This document shows positions 49,020 to 60,746 of a stretch of DNA of 64,000 nucleotides, in pieces (position 1 is the stretch's first letter; each line of letters starts with the position of its first letter). Position numbers and translations under genes: made by a program. Origin of the DNA: Isoperla grammatica (lineage: Eukaryota; Arthropoda; Insecta; Plecoptera; Perlodidae); NCBI GenBank assembly GCA_945910005.1, contig OX246739.1:35598608-35662607 (forward strand). The letters are read 5' to 3'. Below the pieces are notes generated by a model. It was not told the origin of the DNA. It did no database searches and was given only the letters and a program-made list of their open reading frames with translations.

Positions 49020-49573
49020 TTAAGCCACCGGCGCCGCAAAAACCAGCCTCAATTGCATTGCTTCTTGTTTTTGTGATTGTTGACAGAATTAAGTCAACAA
49101 GCAATTAGCCAATTATTAGAGGTTTGTTTCCGTAGCAGCGATGGGCTGTAACGCGCAACAATTGCTTTAAATGCAGCACTAACACACATATATTTCACTT
49201 CATGGAAAATATTAAAACTAGGGCTATAGTAAATATTATTCTGACATGTTTTCTATAATGTTGACCTGACATTAAAAGTACAACTCGAGCGTTGACGTGT
49301 ATGTTTTCCCCTTTGGGCCTCATTAAATTCAAACTCATACTGTAAACGAGATTCCGGAGCCCTATGTATTCCTATTCAGTTTCACAAAGCATTTTTCGTT
49401 TTACATTACCTCGTTTTTACCTCATTGATTCGTGATTAATATGGTTACCCACTATAGCCAATTTAAATCATTGTTATCGCATCCAATCCGAGTTATATAT
49501 ACGCATACGAAAAATAACGAAGCATGATATTTGTTTAGTTTACTACTACTAAAGGCAACACCCCAAATCAGAA

Positions 49574-49589
49574 GGGGGGGGGGGGGGGG
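49574..49589. repeat. Poly-G tract (16 G)
   Basis: Uninterrupted run of 16 G. Confidence 0.9.
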
Positions 49590-50754
49590 TTATGAAGCTT
49601 GCACACAACTAAACCACGCCGTACGCGATCAAGTCCATTTAGAGTGAAAATTCAGCTTGATTCTTAAATGAGTGCGTGTAGTGCGACGCTGCAATTTAAA
49701 TTGAAATAGGGAAAATGTACCTTTGTTGTTTTTGTAGCGGTAGCGAAAGCTTTCTTCTTTTTGAAAGAGCAACTAGAAGACGGTATTATATGCATATTGT
49801 AAACATTAAAAATGAAAGCTTAATTGACATCAATACTGAAAAACACTTGAAATTGATTGATCAGGTACGGTTTAAAACACTTGGGGCAATAATAAATAAA
49901 GTACTTTAAACGTAACAGAATGCAACCAACCATGTGGGTATAACTATACACAGTGTAGACAATAAAGGAACGCCTAGCTTCAACTTGTACGGGGATGCAA
50001 ATATGTTCTGAACCAGCCTGCGCACACTATTACAACCAACTACTCTAGAAATATCCATAAATCCTATGTAAATAAACATTAATCAAATTGTTATTTTGCT
50101 TTGGAATGAAGCCAATAGGCGTGCAATGTGGGTAAATATCGTAAAGCATACACTTTCGTAACACTCTTGACATGAGCTATTGCCACATGAAGTCTGTTGT
50201 ACTAAATCGTGGGATTAGCTCTATAAAACCACATTATCTGTAAAGTTGTTCATTCATCTCGAGCGTAAGTTACACTTTAACCAACTCAATGATGCCACAG
50301 TAGCAACTGTGTACGTTTATAGTTTGAGACCCCTGTGTTTAAAAAGGGTGTCTAAATAGTCCATTTACGATGTTTTAGTTTTACTATTCTTTTGGGGAGC
50401 AGGACGACATAAGAATCTCATAACTGATAGAAAACAATATCTGTTAAGGGTTTCATCACGTCAATATATATCTGTACACCTTGTTCACACACTGTCAGGT
50501 AAGGGAGTTAATGATCTTTAAAAATGTATAAGTATAGCAAAGTATCTGATACATAATATGGTACAATTGTAAATCTTTCTCTACATCGGGGAAAGGTAGA
50601 AAAGTTCTTCACATCATCCAGAAAAGCTCACAACGGGTAAAATTCAACAAAACACAGATAATTTAAGTTCGGTTTATCTTTCTTTATGTACACACTTATT
50701 TAAGATTTAAAGCTTAAGGTTTTATTTTGAAAACTGTTTTATTTAGGATCGCTA

Positions 50755-50845
50755 CCATTGGCCGAATTGGTAAAACTCGCCTCTCATTGGCTGGGCTAAG
50801 AATTTTAGGTATAAAAGCTAGCGTTGCTATGGTTTCCTTAAATCT
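50755..50845 (+). promoter_or_regulatory. CCAAT/TATA promoter-like cluster
   Basis: Three ATTGG (inverted CCAAT) motifs, at about 50757, 50766 and 50786, precede GGTATAAAAGC, whose TATAAAAG spans 50810-50817. A start would be expected near 50840. This is a textbook spacing for an RNA polymerase II core promoter, but no coding exon can be recognised downstream. It could drive a non-coding or distant transcript, or be chance. Confidence 0.3.
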
Positions 50846-51954
50846 AGTCTAGGTCTAAAGTCTAGGAAAGTGCAGTGAACGCCATAATGCATTTGACTTG
50901 ATTAATTTTGATTTTTTTAAACGATTAATTATGTCTCAAATCTTAAATATGTGTGTAAACCGACCTTTAGTAAACTGTGTGTTTAACCTAAACAGTGAAC
51001 CCACCCGAAAATCAAGAAGATCTTGAGGAAATGTGTATTTTATTTAAATTTATAAACGTACATAAAATTCATCCCATTACCTGAAAGTGGTACATCAAAG
51101 TGTTCAGTAAGGGGATCACGCCAGCTTGAACGAAGCTGTTTATTTTGAAATTAATCGCCCACCTTGGCGGACGAAGTAGAGACTTAGGGTTGTGGTTTCC
51201 GCGCCTCATCCCTCTAATCCTGGTAACCAAGCGCGTTCTACTGAGGAGGCTGCAATTATACTTGATCCTTCCCGCCTGCTGTATTAGCGTTTCTATTTTC
51301 AGCAAACACCTCGCTTTACATGCACCCATCTAACTCAAACCCACAAACCCACAACATTTTTGTTGCATCTTTGGAGTGCCTACATGGATCTTGCCAAATA
51401 GTATCGTTATATTAGTATCGTTTGATTGTTGATTATATCAGTTCCTAGTATAGATTCTTGTAATACTAATACTACTACTACCAAACGTTTGTCAATAAAA
51501 TATCCCTTTGAGTTTATATGGTTCGTTGGTAAAGTGGGTTTATTCCAGCTTCCAATATACAAGGGGGAAGGCCCAATTCTCGGTTTGGGACTGAGATTTT
51601 ATAATTTTGAAAGTTGATTTTATAAGATTTCTATATGATATTGGTGTATAAACAGTGACTTAATAATAAATGGTATAATTTACATTATTTTAAAAGCAGT
51701 TTTCTAATATGAATTACATAAATCCTAACCTTTCCACCAGCCAATCCCTGCTTATCTCAATGACTACACAAATATTATTACAAACGAACTTTAGCAAGGA
51801 ACTTTAATCAACGATACATGTTAATGTGTACCGTCATAGGCTTTTCCAATACCTTTTTATGAGATTTTTTTACTTTTTTTGTGTAGTGTATATTTTCTGC
51901 TTTTTATAACTTATTTTTAATATTAAACACATTTTGAAATCAACAATTGAATAT

Positions 51955-52145
51955 CATACAGACATGATTCCACCATCACCACCCACTTCCCTGCCATTAT
52001 GCCATTAAGCGTCCGGGAACGATGTGTATGGTGCGAGTGTGAATGCTCATCCCACAGCCTAACTGGGTGAGGCGGCTCTTTGAATTCGCACATCCAGCCG
52101 AGAGCACGAAGAGGAATTCGAACCGGCGCCATCAATATAAACTCG
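51955..52145 (-). mobile_element. tRNA-derived SINE fragment
   Basis: The minus strand carries GGTTCGAATTCC (52113-52124), an excellent match to the tRNA box B promoter. A structured GC-rich body of about 160 bp follows (GAGCCGCCTCACCCAGTTAG, then CGTTCCCGGACGC) within AT-rich surroundings. A good box A is not visible at the required distance, so the head is truncated or degenerate. No cloverleaf can be formed, so it is not a tRNA gene. Confidence 0.5.
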
Positions 52146-53114
52146 AGTTATGCCGTTATTGGTTCCAAGTAATAACGTGACTGTCCCTTAAAAGGAAAAC
52201 TCAATTCTAGGTGAAATGTTTTTTTCTTTGTATTTTCAACGGCAGGAAACGGATCCTCTACATCAACAATACCAGAAAAGCTTTTCGTTGTAATATTATT
52301 TCAAAGAATAGTTCCGCACACACACTCGAACCGACATAAAAAAAGTCTGTTCACTTTTGCTCCAGGAAAAACGTGTGTGTTGCTGCACGGCGAACATCAC
52401 ATTTACTTACAAAGCTTGAATTAAAACAATGAGTTGAACACTGCACGATGTTCCAAGCATACAAGTAGTAGTGTGTGCGGATCAAGCTAACTCCTGTGAC
52501 TCCCGCCCGGTCGAAACTCACTTAAAGCGACTGTGGGGAATCTGTCGTTCCAACACACAAATTAGCTTGAGCTGTGATTATCGCACGGTCAAAATGAAGG
52601 TAGATTAGGGTGCCTGCGATAATGTTCTATTCACCAGCCATTGATATGATTTATTCTGTCACCAAGTCCACATGGGGCTTCATTTAACTTAATCAACAGC
52701 TCATGGAAGAGCTAGACACATCAATTCACTTTGTCGTCACTAATAAAAGAATAGCACAATTATATACGCATTAACAATGACGGGTGGCTATAAAGTTTGT
52801 TACCTATTACTGGCTTAATCGTAATGCGTATAGAAGCACAATATCCGTAAATAGCCAACTACCCAATAACACGTGTAGGTTTATTTACATGCTTACTTAT
52901 CTAAATTTAAAGAAGTTGTTAATAAATTGTGGATAACTTACTAATGATACAAGTCTATGATTTTTCGTTCATTCAAAACAAGACCATACGATACATACGC
53001 CTAATTATACTATACATACGAATACGATAAACGAAAACAAGAATAGTGGTGAACGTGATATAAGTGTTATGTAGTTGCGGCTATATTATGTGTGATGTGA
53101 TCCTTATTCCTTAC

Positions 53115-53246
53115 GTGGGGTTATTTCACGCTAATGATCAACGAGTAAGTTTTGTTGCACTTATCCAACAACATTGGAAAGTCCGGCACTGTTGGTTAAG
53201 TGCAACAACACATGACTCGTTGACCACTTACTTGAAATAACCCCAC
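53115..53246. mobile_element. Foldback MITE, about 132 bp
   Basis: GTGGGGTTATTTCA at the left pairs with TGAAATAACCCCAC at the right. The inner arms ATCAACGAGT and TTGTTGCACTTA are matched by ACTCGTTGA and TAAGTGCAACAA. It has a short loop and no coding capacity. Target duplication is not obvious. Confidence 0.78.
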
Positions 53247-53798
53247 ATGACGATCACCATCACGTAAATATATAAATATTTTGACAATGTAATAATACCG
53301 ATGGTCTGTACATGCGGTTAGAATAAACCGAAAGTAATTTCGCAATAGCTGTTAAAACTTTGTTCTGTATCAACGGAAAATACTGAAAGCCAATGTTTCA
53401 AATAGATAGATTGGTACAACCTATTGGATTGCTCTTACCTGCTGTATAGACTTATGTCACCTACGACTATCTGCATACCTCCAGTCTAACATGTATCTAG
53501 CAGTGCTTTGCAGTTGAGGTCGCAAAACGGAGTGAGAAAACTTCTCTCCAATATCTGAAGTTAGGGAGAGAAAAGTGATCACCCAGAGATTCCCTCAAGT
53601 TTATAATCCCTCGGGAGACGAGCAGCGCAGATTACAGTCGGCGCGTTACAGCAGCCTAGGCCTCACTGGGCTGGGCTGACCCCGCAGTCATACTCACACT
53701 TCTCATACTTCCTTGAAGCTGTGTTACTACTCTACAAATGACTAATTATTTATACAGCCACAACGGGCATCTCGGATTCAAACTATTTCTGATCCAAA

Positions 53799-53937
53799 AT
53801 GTCCGGTCATGTGAGTTCAAACTAAATATTTTGGGTGTCAGCTGACGATTTCACAGCTTCTTATTGGTGGTTGTCATGGTGAAAATAAGTTATAGTTTAT
53901 ACTTAAATATTTAGCTGGAAGTCATAAGACCGGACAT
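53799..53937. mobile_element. Foldback MITE, family F3, copy 2
   Basis: ATGTCCGGTC at the left and GACCGGACAT at the right are exact inverted repeats, with weaker pairing inward. The core ACAGCTTCTTATTGGTGG, then CATGGTGAAAATAAGTTA, matches family members at 116-270 and 55555-55702. Confidence 0.72.
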
Positions 53938-55047
53938 GTCTACAAATAGGTCACCTTCAAACATTCCCATTATCCTAAACCGCCCTTCGTCACATATTAT
54001 GATCTGCTGTTATTTATTCTTCCAATTGGTTCAACCCATACACCTGCTGGTAAAAACATCATTGGGTTATTCAAATGAATAGGTAGATAGATACCTACAC
54101 GCAAATATGTATTTTATTTTCTACCCACACTATATGAATATTGTATATTAATTGACGGCTCCGAAATCACATTTTACCTTCAGCATCGGAAGCGGTAATG
54201 AGCAGGCAGCAATAATGTGGGCACTTGGCCAAACGATGTGTAAACCACTCGGAGGTGCCAAAGACCTGCATAGTTCGAGGTTTTCATGCAGAATCAATCA
54301 GAACCACAACAGGTTGCAGACGAGCAACGTGTGACAATAGTCATTGGCCTTCGAGATTCTAGTGCCAGACTTCGGCGAGGAAATCGTGGTAGCCAAAGAA
54401 GAGACCGACACAGCGAATCACAAAAAACACAAGAACAATAGAAACAAGGAAGATAAGAGACTTGTAGCTCTTTCATAGGAGTACTTCAGAGCTATTTTCT
54501 TTCCACAGCGAAATGGGAAAAAACAAAGTGGCCATTACTTCAGTATTCAGGGTCCAAGAGATTTAAAAAAAAAAACATGAGGCAAGCATACATTTACCTA
54601 TAGACCTTATCTTATGGCTTCATATGCCTTATATCTTATCTTATTGCAAAGTCCAGTTCATCACATCTTATTATAATTGAGTCTCAGCTATGTCAAATAT
54701 ATAGTTTTATTTACTTCTGAAACGGGTTTGACTATTGCAGAAGTGTTTCAGTACGCCGCTCTCCTTGCACGCGTCCAGTCAAGTGATGAGAACAACATTA
54801 GGTTGATAATATTTTAACAGAAAGCCGAGCTTTCACCCCTAACGAAAGAAACTATCCACAATACCTTAATTGTTATGTGAGCTGCCACATGTGCTCTCTT
54901 CAACACAATCTCGCTCTTCCAACAACTTTCCTTCTTTTATTTCTTTTAACTTTCAGTTTTTTCTTTTATCACCTTTCAAACAACTCATTCACTTGTTTGC
55001 TACAATAACACAAAACTCTCGCCCACGTATTTTCTCTCAGTACAAAG

Positions 55048-55069
55048 CTCTCTCTCTCTCTCTCTCTCT
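55048..55069. repeat. CT microsatellite
   Basis: About eleven CT units. Confidence 0.9.
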
Positions 55070-55118
55070 GCTTATCGTTGACCCACAGCTTTAGATTGCA
55101 ACAGATTCATCAGTCCCT

Positions 55119-55132
55119 CCCCCCCCCCCCCC
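55119..55132. repeat. Poly-C tract (14 C)
   Basis: Uninterrupted run of 14 C. Confidence 0.9.
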
Positions 55133-55554
55133 TCCTTAACCACACGTTTTGGACCCGAGTCTCGGCAAGGAAGACACTCCGCAACATTGTTCTACACTTA
55201 CTCCACACGGAATCCATCACTCAAATTCCCACTCACACTGCACAGATCTACTATCCGACGCAATTCCGAGGCAGAAAACCTTTAGTTTGGCCATCTCTCT
55301 GATAGCCAGATTATCTCGAATCAAAGTTCTAATTTAACACATCTTTCTCGTTGCTTGTGAGAAGTTCTAACTAAACGTGCACTTTCTACAAAATACATTT
55401 CCACATTCCGAACTCGCTGGCTGTTAAATCGCGTGATATTTGTTTGATATATTGAACACGAACTTAGTTAATATCTGGAAGAGATTGTTTTACAATAGTC
55501 AACAGTTCGTAAATCCGTACCAACATTTTAGTTCATATTTTTAAAGATCTAATA

Positions 55555-55702
55555 AGGCCCGGTATAATGAACTTCGGATAAATATTAAGTAAGCAACTAA
55601 CTTGTTTTCACCATGGCAACCAGGCTTTCCACTGGTTGTTGCCATAGTGAAAACAAGATGAAGCCTTCTAAATACTTCTCGGAAGTTCATAATTCCGGGC
55701 CT
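55555..55702. mobile_element. Foldback MITE, family F3, copy 3
   Basis: AGGCCCGG at the left and CCGGGCCT at the right bound arms with ATGAACTTC and GAAGTTCAT. The centre is itself palindromic: CTTGTTTTCACCATGGCAAC pairs with GTTGCCATAGTGAAAACAAG. It lies only about 100 bp downstream (minus-strand sense) of the Dpr exon donor, so it is intronic. Confidence 0.75.
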
Positions 55703-55801
55703 AGATCCACTTAAAAACATATAACGTTTCTTGATTAAATTAACTGTTTTGGTATTTTAGATGCATGCACAATTTAGTTTAATCAAGGTAGTTAAACTCA
55801 C

Positions 55802-56015
55802 CGACTACCGACAGCATGACGTAGAAGACGCGCGGAGGATGTGACGACACCTGGCACTCATAGTGACCTTGATCGTGGTCCTGCGCGTATTGGATGACAA
55901 GTTGCCAGTCATTGGGGTGCGTGAAGCTCAGTGAATAGCGAGAGTCGCTGCTGTAGGTCGCCACGCCGAAGGTGATGAGGTGGAACGAGTCGGCCTTGCG
56001 ACGCACCCAAGACAC
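55802..56015 (-). CDS. Internal exon of a Dpr-like immunoglobulin-domain protein
   Basis: This 214-nt exon encodes 71 residues plus one base of a split codon. It begins VSWVRRKADSFHLIT and contains TYSSDSRY and DQGHYECQVSS. The Trp at residue 3 is the core Ig tryptophan. Asp48, Gly50, Tyr52 and Cys54 form the D-x-G-x-Y-x-C motif of a V-set strand F; the partner cysteine must lie in an upstream exon. VSW(I/V)R, then T-Y-x-S-D-x-R, then W-x-L-x-I-x-Y-A-Q, then G-x-Y-E-C-Q-V is the order known for Drosophila Dpr proteins, which are neuronal surface receptors that bind DIP partners at synapses. On the minus strand the acceptor is a pyrimidine-rich tract ending in GCAG just before 56015, and the donor GTGAGT starts at 55801. 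No upstream or downstream exon was recognised here, as expected if introns are long. The 5' half is tandemly copied upstream. Family assignment is fairly sure; the exact orthologue is unknown. Confidence 0.82.
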
Positions 56016-56883
56016 CTGCGTACAGAGAGAGCAAAGAGCTTAGCTTAGCTGCCAGTCATTAGGGTGCGTGAAGCTCAGTGAATAGCGAGAGTCGCTGCTG
56101 TAGGTCGCCACGCCGAAGGTGATGAGGTGGAACGAGTCGGCCTTGCGACGCACCCAAGACACCTGCGTATACAGAGAGAGCAAATATCTTAGCTGCCAGT
56201 CATTGGGGTGCGTGAAGCTCAGTGAGTAGCGAGAGTCGCTGCTGTAGGTCACCACGCCGAAGGTGATGAGGTGGAACGAGTCGGCCTTGCGACGCACCCA
56301 AGACACCTGCGTACAGAGAGAGCAAAGATCTTAGATAAGCTGCCAGTCATTGGGGTGCGTGAAGCTCAGTGAATAGCGAGAGTCACTGCTGTAGGTCGCC
56401 ACGCCAAAGGTGATGAGGTGGAACGAGTCGGCCTTGCGACGCACCCAAGACACCTGCGTATACAGAGAGAGCAAAGAGCTTAGCTGCCAGTCATTGGGGT
56501 GCGTGAAGCTCAGTGAATAGCGAGAGTCGCTGCTGTAGGTCGCCACGCCGAAGGTGATGAGGTGGAAAGTGTCGGCCTTGCGACGCACCCAAGACACCTG
56601 CGTACAGAGAGAGCAAAGAGCTTAGCTGCCAGTCATTGGGGTGCGTGAAGCTCAGTGAATAGCGAGAGTCGCTGCTGTAGGTCGCCACGCCGAAGGTGAT
56701 GAGGTGGAAAGAGTCGGCCTTGCGACGCACCCAAGACACCTGCGTAAGAGAGAGCAAAGAGCTTAGCTGCCAGTCATTGGGGTGCGTGAAGCTCAGTGAA
56801 TAGCGAGAGTCGCTGCTGTAGGTCGCCACGCCGAAGGTGATGAGGTGGAACGAGTCGGCCTTGCGACACACCCAAGACACCTG
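55904..56883 (-). repeat. Tandem repeat, unit 141-147 bp, seven copies
   Basis: The period covers the last part of an intron plus the 5' half of the Dpr exon. The seventh, most downstream copy continues into the intact exon. The repeat boundary falls within the Gln-Leu codons after NDW: the intact exon continues with CAACTTGTC, while the copies continue with CAGCTAAG or a close variant. Copies appear almost identical, indicating recent unequal crossing-over or slippage, or an assembly effect. Confidence 0.9.
56049..56883 (-). pseudogene. Six tandem partial copies of the Dpr exon 5' half
   Basis: On the minus strand, six near-identical units of 141-147 bp precede the complete exon. Each has a pyrimidine-rich stretch, a GCAG acceptor and the first 38-39 codons (VSWVRRKAD to NDWQL), then breaks off and runs into the next intron-like tract. 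Acceptor-adjacent exon starts are at 56162, 56306, 56453, 56597, 56739 and 56880; the complete exon starts at 56015. No unit has the second half of the Ig fold or a donor site. Five of the six spacings (147, 144, 147, 144, 142, 141) are multiples of three, but in-frame TAA codons close two junctions and the 142-bp spacing shifts frame, so the array is not one long coding exon. A few substitutions differ between units (D-S/T, R/C and A/V changes). The units look recently amplified. They are either pseudo-exons or decoy acceptors. Confidence 0.8.
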
Positions 56884-59800
56884 CGTACAGAGAGAGCAAA
56901 TATCTTAATAGTAACCTACGGTTTGGACGGGAAATTCCCCGGTTTTATTTAAGACACATTTTTTATAGCGATCCTAGCGGTGAGGCACTAATCCCAGTCT
57001 TCATTCAATATCCTTAAATTTGTAAAATGGTGGACATACATTGAAGAAAATGCAAACTCATATTAACCAGACTGTGAAAATTTAAATAATACCTCTCCGC
57101 GTTGCAGCGATGTTTTCACGTCACAGCACTAGTTTTGTAAAGCTTAATTCTCACCATTTCCTGTTTTTACCGTTGGTTACTATAGAGGTATGTGATGAGA
57201 GTATGAGAGACGTTAGTTATGATGGGTGCTAATTTTGTAAATTTTTGTCTGCGTGCATTAGCGTGTAAAACACAGCGATCAACTCAAGTGAGAGAGAAGT
57301 CATCTGCCGTGAATCATTGGACGAATCATGGTGTCCATTCTGAGAACTTTGACAATCTCTAGCAGTATAAAGCCTACCCAAGACCCACTAAACCAAGCTC
57401 AATACAACATTTTACATGTATGCTGACCATACTGTGTAATGGGTGGCAACGTAACTAGGCTCATGCCAACCTCAGATCGTTATCTACCGCCTATTCCACG
57501 CATGCTGTTAAAACAAAAAAATTAGCATATTCCTTGGGTTCGTTCACACAATCGTATAGGTGGTCTTCCTCTTAGTAGAGAGCACAATCTTCGTTAGTTA
57601 GGCTCACTGCAGAAATTGGGAGTTTTCAGGTATTCAAAATACGGTTATCACTAATGGACCTGTTTCACGTAGATGTTAGAAAGTAGAGAAGTATAAAATT
57701 AAATTTGTCGGCAATTTCCTCAGAATAGGTACATTGCGACAACTTTAGTCGTAAATATAAGCAATGAAACACGGTGAACAATTTTTTTTACCAGTTAAAA
57801 CGTGTCATAAACGGAATCAAAATCGATTGATGATTCATAAAGATATAGAAACCGAAATCAACAACTTCATTTATCGGGTTTATTGAAATTGAGTTCTCGT
57901 TTCCTTTATCGTTGAATTTCATTTCAAATGGAAAAGTGGTTGAAGAGGAACGAAAAGTTGTTATCGAAGTTAAAGTCATTTCAACCTTCGGGAAATTGAT
58001 TTTAAAAAGATTATTGCCAGTGACTTTAAAAACACGAAGCATACTGTTCGAGCTGGGGTTTTCAATTACGGAAATTAAATTAAGGTACATATATCACTAT
58101 TCTGGCATTCACGCACTTTGAACACTTACAACAACACTTACAAACACTTTGAACACTTACAAGTTGGTAACTTACGAGATCTAGTAGCCACCAAGCCCCC
58201 ACTGAAAACCAATGGTTGTGACAGTAGGTATTTATATAAAAAAAAAAGTACATATTTATTATTAACAAAAGTTGGATTCCAAAGTAACTTTAGTATTACG
58301 AAACCTACAAGAGGTGTTTCAGAGCCCTGATACTGCATTGCGGTTGGGACCAAGGATATCAAATAATTACTCATTGTTAATAAGGTTTATACTAAATAAA
58401 ACCCTGTCTTTACTAAATTGAGAATTGCTTAAAATAAATCATAGGTATTTACTACAATCTTGAGTTTATGTTTTGTGTCAATACCAAACAGCCTTAATTT
58501 GCTCTCGGGGAAAATATTTAATATTTCATAAGGTTCCAAATCGAACTTTCACGCTTTAATGCGTTTTGTCTCTGTATTGATTGCGCGTGTGAGACAAAAA
58601 GTGAGATCAGAACCTTAACATCCATCAATTATCATGTCTGAACGATTAGTGAGACGCCAGTGAGCTGTCTGCATCATCCATCTCACTCTTAACGCAGCCA
58701 CAAACACATCAGCCACCGCGTCATCACTTTCAGTCTACCTCAGCTAAATTAGATTAGTTTGTGAATATTACGCCCTTGTACATCACACTCGAGCGCCGCT
58801 TTACCGTATGCTTGTAGTGCGCGAACGCTAAACAACTCGCAAACTCATTAAAGGATTTAGAGTAATAATGTTATTTGAAAGGAAAACTAGCTTTAGCCAT
58901 ATAGTTTAGCAAGTGTTATTGTTGTCAACAATTAGAGCTAAACTAGATGGAGTAACGAGGCAAACCTTTTAGCAAACAACCCACGCGAAACGCAATCAGT
59001 AAAGAAACAGTGCTGTGCACACTGCACAGGGTTATGACATCACTACAAAACAGATTATGTTTTCTCTGAATACAAATAAATATTGTCCGGCAAAGTAGAT
59101 AAAATACTTTTCTTTGAATTGTCTAGGTAGGTGATACTAATAAGCGATGATACAGACATATATATTATAAACATAAATTCGTGGTTTAGTATTTCCTAGC
59201 AGTGATGGTTTTTGGTAGTTATTATGGAGTGTTGACGCTGAGAATATAATTTAAGCATAATTAATAAGTGCTAGTCTACTTAACGTTGTTAACAACTTAT
59301 TTAAACATTTAATCACATTTTTTTAATCACCCCGTTCTTTCTTCAACTGTTCCAATTTTTATAAGCTATGAGAGAGAAAAACGTTAGACCAAAAATGTTT
59401 TCTTCGTATATTAATTTGAATAATCAAAGCGCTCACACATTAATAAGCACTGTCGTTTATTTCGGGAATAACTTGGGGAGAGTTTTTTTATCGCAATTAT
59501 GACAATAGACATCTTCTTCAAACGTATTGCTAACGTGGTTTCGTCTCGCAAAAAGGTCAAAATCTTGAAAACGTTTGTACTATTTTACAATCGAGATAAG
59601 GATTGATATGCCACGACAGAACTCATTTTCATCGCAATAAAATACTCTGACCACTTGCCAAGAACTTCACATCTTAGCCAATTTTCGTTATTCTGCTAAG
59701 ATAATGTGACAGTTGTGGTTTACGGGTCCTCCGTCGATTTTCTGTTGATGTCGACTAGATTTATATTTGACGTTTACTTGGAGAACACTGTTTTTGTATA

Positions 59801-60147
59801 TAAATATAAGCTGACACTTCCATTCCGACCATTATCTAAAATATATGCCGAGTTTACGATAAATCTTTTCATTTCTTGATTTGAACTTTATTGATTCAGT
59901 GAACTAAATCCATAAACTCAATCAAGCTACTGAACTAAATGAACTGAATTAAATTAAGTTTTTTAAAATTTATATGCTTAGCAGCATCTACAAAATGTAG
60001 CAATAAATCTGTAGGGAATTACATCATTTTCATTTACATTCGAGATACCATTTTGAAACATTGTAAGCACTACCGATCTTTGTAGTCTAGGGCATAACTT
60101 AAGTCTCGCAATAACCCACTGTATCAAGAGTCTGAGAATGAGCCATG
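56884..60147. other. Non-coding sequence, probably intron upstream of the Dpr exon
   Basis: On the minus strand this lies 5' of the exon array. It contains one F4 repeat and an ACACTTACAA-type short repeat at 58119-58163. No further Ig-like exon (a G-x-x-A-x-L-x-C motif with adjacent splice sites) was recognised. Confidence 0.45.
57440..57745 (-). repeat. Diverged dispersed repeat, family F4, copy 3
   Basis: The minus strand shares TTTTATACTTCTCTAC, ATCTACGTGAAACAGG and an ATGAGCCTAGTTACGTTG block with the other F4 copies. It is the most diverged of the four in the middle. Confidence 0.45.
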
Positions 60148-60155
60148 ACTCATGA

Positions 60156-60439
60156 ATAGTGATACGTGAAAATAGCATTTTCAATTGTCATTTTATAGCG
60201 TTTTGTAGCATCTATTTTTTTTTTGCCAAGATTAACAAACTTGAGAATGAAGTTTTCTCACATTTTTATTTTTAATCATGTCATACTATTAAAATTAAAA
60301 TCAACAAATTGCATTTATCATAAAGTATAATTACTATGTTAAATATAATAAAATAGGAACAGAAAAACCTTAGTTTATACTGAAAAATGGCGCTTTGTAG
60401 CATCTATACACAAAACGCTATTTTCACGTATCTCTCTCT
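60156..60439. mobile_element. hAT-like MITE with 8-bp target duplication
   Basis: Terminal inverted repeats GATACGTGAAAATAGC and GCTATTTTCACGTATC are exact, with TAGCGTTTTGTAGCATCTAT-type sequence just inside each end. ACTCATGA flanks the element at 60148-60155 and 60440-60447, an 8-bp duplication as made by hAT elements. The interior is AT-rich with no coding capacity. Confidence 0.82.
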
Positions 60440-60501
60440 ACTCATGAGGCATGAGCCATGAGAACGAGAGCTCATATCTCAGGATTACTTACTAAATCCT
60501 T

Positions 60502-60534
60502 ACTTTACCTTACTATACCTTACTATACCTTACA
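60502..60534. repeat. Short tandem repeat, CCTTACTATA unit
   Basis: About three units of a 10-bp repeat. Confidence 0.8.
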
Positions 60535-60746
60535 ATTGTACACAGTTATGTCGATGGATATACAGATGAAACCAAATGTAGTATGCTAATTATTCTGAAA
60601 CAAAATATCCATTTATTTTTAATTCCGTTTTACGTATCAAGTTATAATAACCATTAATATGTGTATTTATTATTGTAATTCGTTATTTTGTTTTCCATAT
60701 TGATGATAATATATTCTTTCCGAAACAACCTTGCAGATGCTTGCTT

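Larger units (their letters stand above)
49024..51949. other. Non-coding sequence
   Basis: Apart from the poly-G tract and the promoter-like cluster listed separately, nothing is recognised. Open frames reach 86 codons and lack signatures. Confidence 0.5.

Noticed and set aside
52113..52124. tRNA gene at a perfect box B
   Set aside because: No acceptor stem, anticodon arm or box A can be placed at the needed distance; it is a tRNA-derived SINE fragment.
56040..56880. A single long exon encoding repeated Ig half-domains
   Set aside because: In-frame stops at two junctions and a 142-bp spacing break the frame, and the units lack the Cys-containing half.
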